A stretch of 64,000 bases of DNA, taken from positions 22,970,588 to 23,034,587 of the forward strand of contig CP154956.1 in the NCBI GenBank assembly GCA_039621445.1. Reading direction: 5' to 3'. Below are positions 62,531-64,000 of the stretch, one piece after another. This DNA comes from Euglena gracilis. Taxonomy: Eukaryota; Euglenida; Euglenophyceae; Euglenales. The translations under genes were made by a program, and so were the position numbers. The notes beneath the pieces are model-generated. The model saw only the letters and a program-made list of their open reading frames with translations, did not search any database and was not told the DNA's origin. The first letter of the stretch is position 1. Each line of letters begins with the position of its first letter.

Positions 62531-63673
62531 GTGTTCTCACTCATTTTAGAATAAATTGCACCTTGGCCTGTTTTAGGGGTTCCCCCATTTTCTGATGGGA
62601 AATTGTTTCCAACTTAGAAAAATTCCGCATTGGACCAGACTTTGGGGGTGTTTCCCCTGCGCCCCCCCCCCCCCCCGCAACCCCCCCGCGACCCCCCCGC
62701 GACCCCACTCTAAACCCGCTTCGGGATTCCAAAAAAAAGAACAAAAGAACAAAAGAACAAAAAAATCACATTAATTAAGGCTCCGCCACTCAATTAGGAA
62801 TCAACAGTGCGAAAAAATTTCCTGGGTTCCTAATTGGACCCATTTTTGGACCCAAATGGCACTCAAAATCCTAGTTGGGATCTGAAATTGGAGGAATGGA
62901 TGACTTCAACGCATGACTTGCCGCAAAACCCATTTCCCCCCGCGACCCCTCCCTGCGACATATTTCCAGAATCAACATGCCCAAAATGACAATGACTTGT
63001 GTTTACGTTGCAGAATGACCAATTTTGTGAAATTTCACCAAGCCCCCTCAAAATATGTACATTCCCAATGGCGATTTTTCCGCAATTTTTTTCTGCAATT
63101 TCCACATTTTTTCCGCAATTTTCCCACAATTTTTCTGAAGGTCTCTCGTGATATCAATCCCCGAAAACAGCCCAAAATGGCCTTGAAATGGGCCGAAATT
63201 GGCTGAAAAAATAGCCGTAACCCGGGCTACTTGAAGAGTTGGCGGAAAAGGTCAACCATGGTTGGATAGGGCATTCCAAGGGCTCCATTTTTGTTCTCCG
63301 GACGTTTCCTTCAAAAAAATTCTACTCACAAATTGTGGCTGAGCCCAGATTTCAGCCTGAAAACGTGTTCAGCCAGGGGGCCCCCGAAGGGGGCCCCCTG
63401 AACACGTTTTCAGGCTGAAATCTGGGCTCATCCACAATTTGTTTAAAAACGTGTTCAGAGCCCGCCAAATGCCTGCCCTGAAATTCGTGGTCATGATTCA
63501 CGCAAGGGGTCAAAAACGCGAATTTGTGAAATTCGGACCCAAAAAAACGGCACCCTAATGGAAAACGTGCCTGAACACAGATGCCTTAATGGAAAACGTG
63601 TCATTGCCACAAATGCCCTCATTGAAAACGTGTCACCCCCCCTTTTTTCCCTTTTTTTTTCTTTTTTCCGCAG
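62531..63673 (+). other. Intron b-c of the right-hand gene
   Basis: A 1143-bp intron. At about 62642 it has GGGGGTGTTTCCCC followed by CCCCCCGCGACCC units, resembling the left end of the GGGGGTGTCT family, and CCTAATT/CCTAGTT motifs at 62790-62875. No matching right end was found. About 63345-63450 is a near-perfect inverted repeat around GGGGGCCCCCGAAGGGGGCC, with AACACGTTTTCAGGCTGAAA arms. Confidence 0.55.
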
Positions 63674-64000
63674 CCCTCCCAGTGTGGCCAAACGCACAGC
63701 AAACTTTGTGAATGGTCTTTTGCCACCTCCCCCTAGGGCGGAACTGTTCCTGGCTGCTCTTGCGGTATACCAGCAAGATGCCAAGGAGCCGAAGGTTGAC
63801 CCCCTTCATGGCACCTTGCTGGCACAGGGCAACACAAAGAAAAAGTCCGGCTCCGTAGGTGCAGAGCTTGCTGCTGTTGCCAACTGTTTGGAGTTCGCCA
63901 AACTGTGTCAACATCGGCAAGCCTCTTATCCTGAGCTGGATGCTTTCTTTGTTGCTACGGCGCGGAACGTTGCACGGTGGTCAACTTGGGCAAATTTTTG
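63674..64000 (+). CDS. Unknown host gene, exon c (runs off window)
   Basis: It begins after the strong acceptor CTTTTTTCCGCAG. Only one phase is open, and it is the phase required by exon b. It reads PSVAKRTANFVNGLLPPPPR, AELFLAALAVYQQDAKEPKV and DPLHGTLLAQGNTKKKSGSV, on through NCLEFAKLCQHRQASYPELD to the window edge with no stop. The composition is that of a soluble, mainly helical protein with no visible membrane segment. I do not recognise the family. It may be a host gene or a gene of a large mobile element. Confidence 0.65.

Overview
This is eukaryotic nuclear DNA, most likely from a single-celled protist or alga. The evidence is two spliced genes with GT...AG introns, polypyrimidine acceptor tracts, tiny (48-50 bp) next to giant (21 kb) introns, non-LTR retrotransposons with restriction-like endonuclease (RLE) domains, many inverted-repeat DNA elements and TTAGGG-type repeats. 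I cannot name the lineage. Nothing looks prokaryotic, organellar or viral. The ORF density is misleading: most long frames lie in low-complexity or satellite DNA.

Genes. The clearest host gene is a 14-3-3 protein on the minus strand, in five exons from 48152 down to 19746 (about 28.4 kb for about 229 residues). Exons 1-3 sit within 440 bp, then come a 21.4-kb intron, exon 4, a 6.3-kb intron and exon 5. A second host gene of unknown function runs off the right end on the plus strand (exons at 61641-61733, 62447-62530 and 63674-64000, with matching phases). The left edge carries the catalytic end of a tyrosine recombinase.

Layout. 1-0.35 kb: recombinase. 0.35-9.8 kb: dispersed G/C-homopolymer-rich repeats, a TATA microsatellite and a tRNA-like Pol III unit. 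9.8-18.1 kb: a satellite domain (about 163-bp satellite, GATGGCCATCA minisatellite, GC-rich minisatellite, a duplicated flank block) interrupted by one foldback element. 18-47.7 kb: the downstream flank and giant introns of 14-3-3, packed with nested inverted-repeat elements, GA-rich DNA, a 630-bp duplication and TTAGGG-like tracts. 48.2-60.3 kb: at least five remnants of one RLE-type retroelement group, the longest with a 2A peptide motif and nearly the whole RT-RLE region. 60.3-64 kb: satellite relics, then the second host gene with elements in its introns.

Main results. (1) A 307-bp inverted-repeat element in the RT gene has a 3-bp target duplication and carries GT and AG in its terminal repeats, so that splicing would restore the reading frame: an introner-like element. 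(2) It belongs to a class of elements with GGRGG-type ends and 3-bp target duplications. (3) A separate, sequence-diverse class has ends of the form CC(A)..C8-12 plus a short motif, always flanked by TA, in at least eight copies; related empty sites in the window support TA duplication for two of them. (4) hAT-like small elements have perfect 8-bp target duplications.
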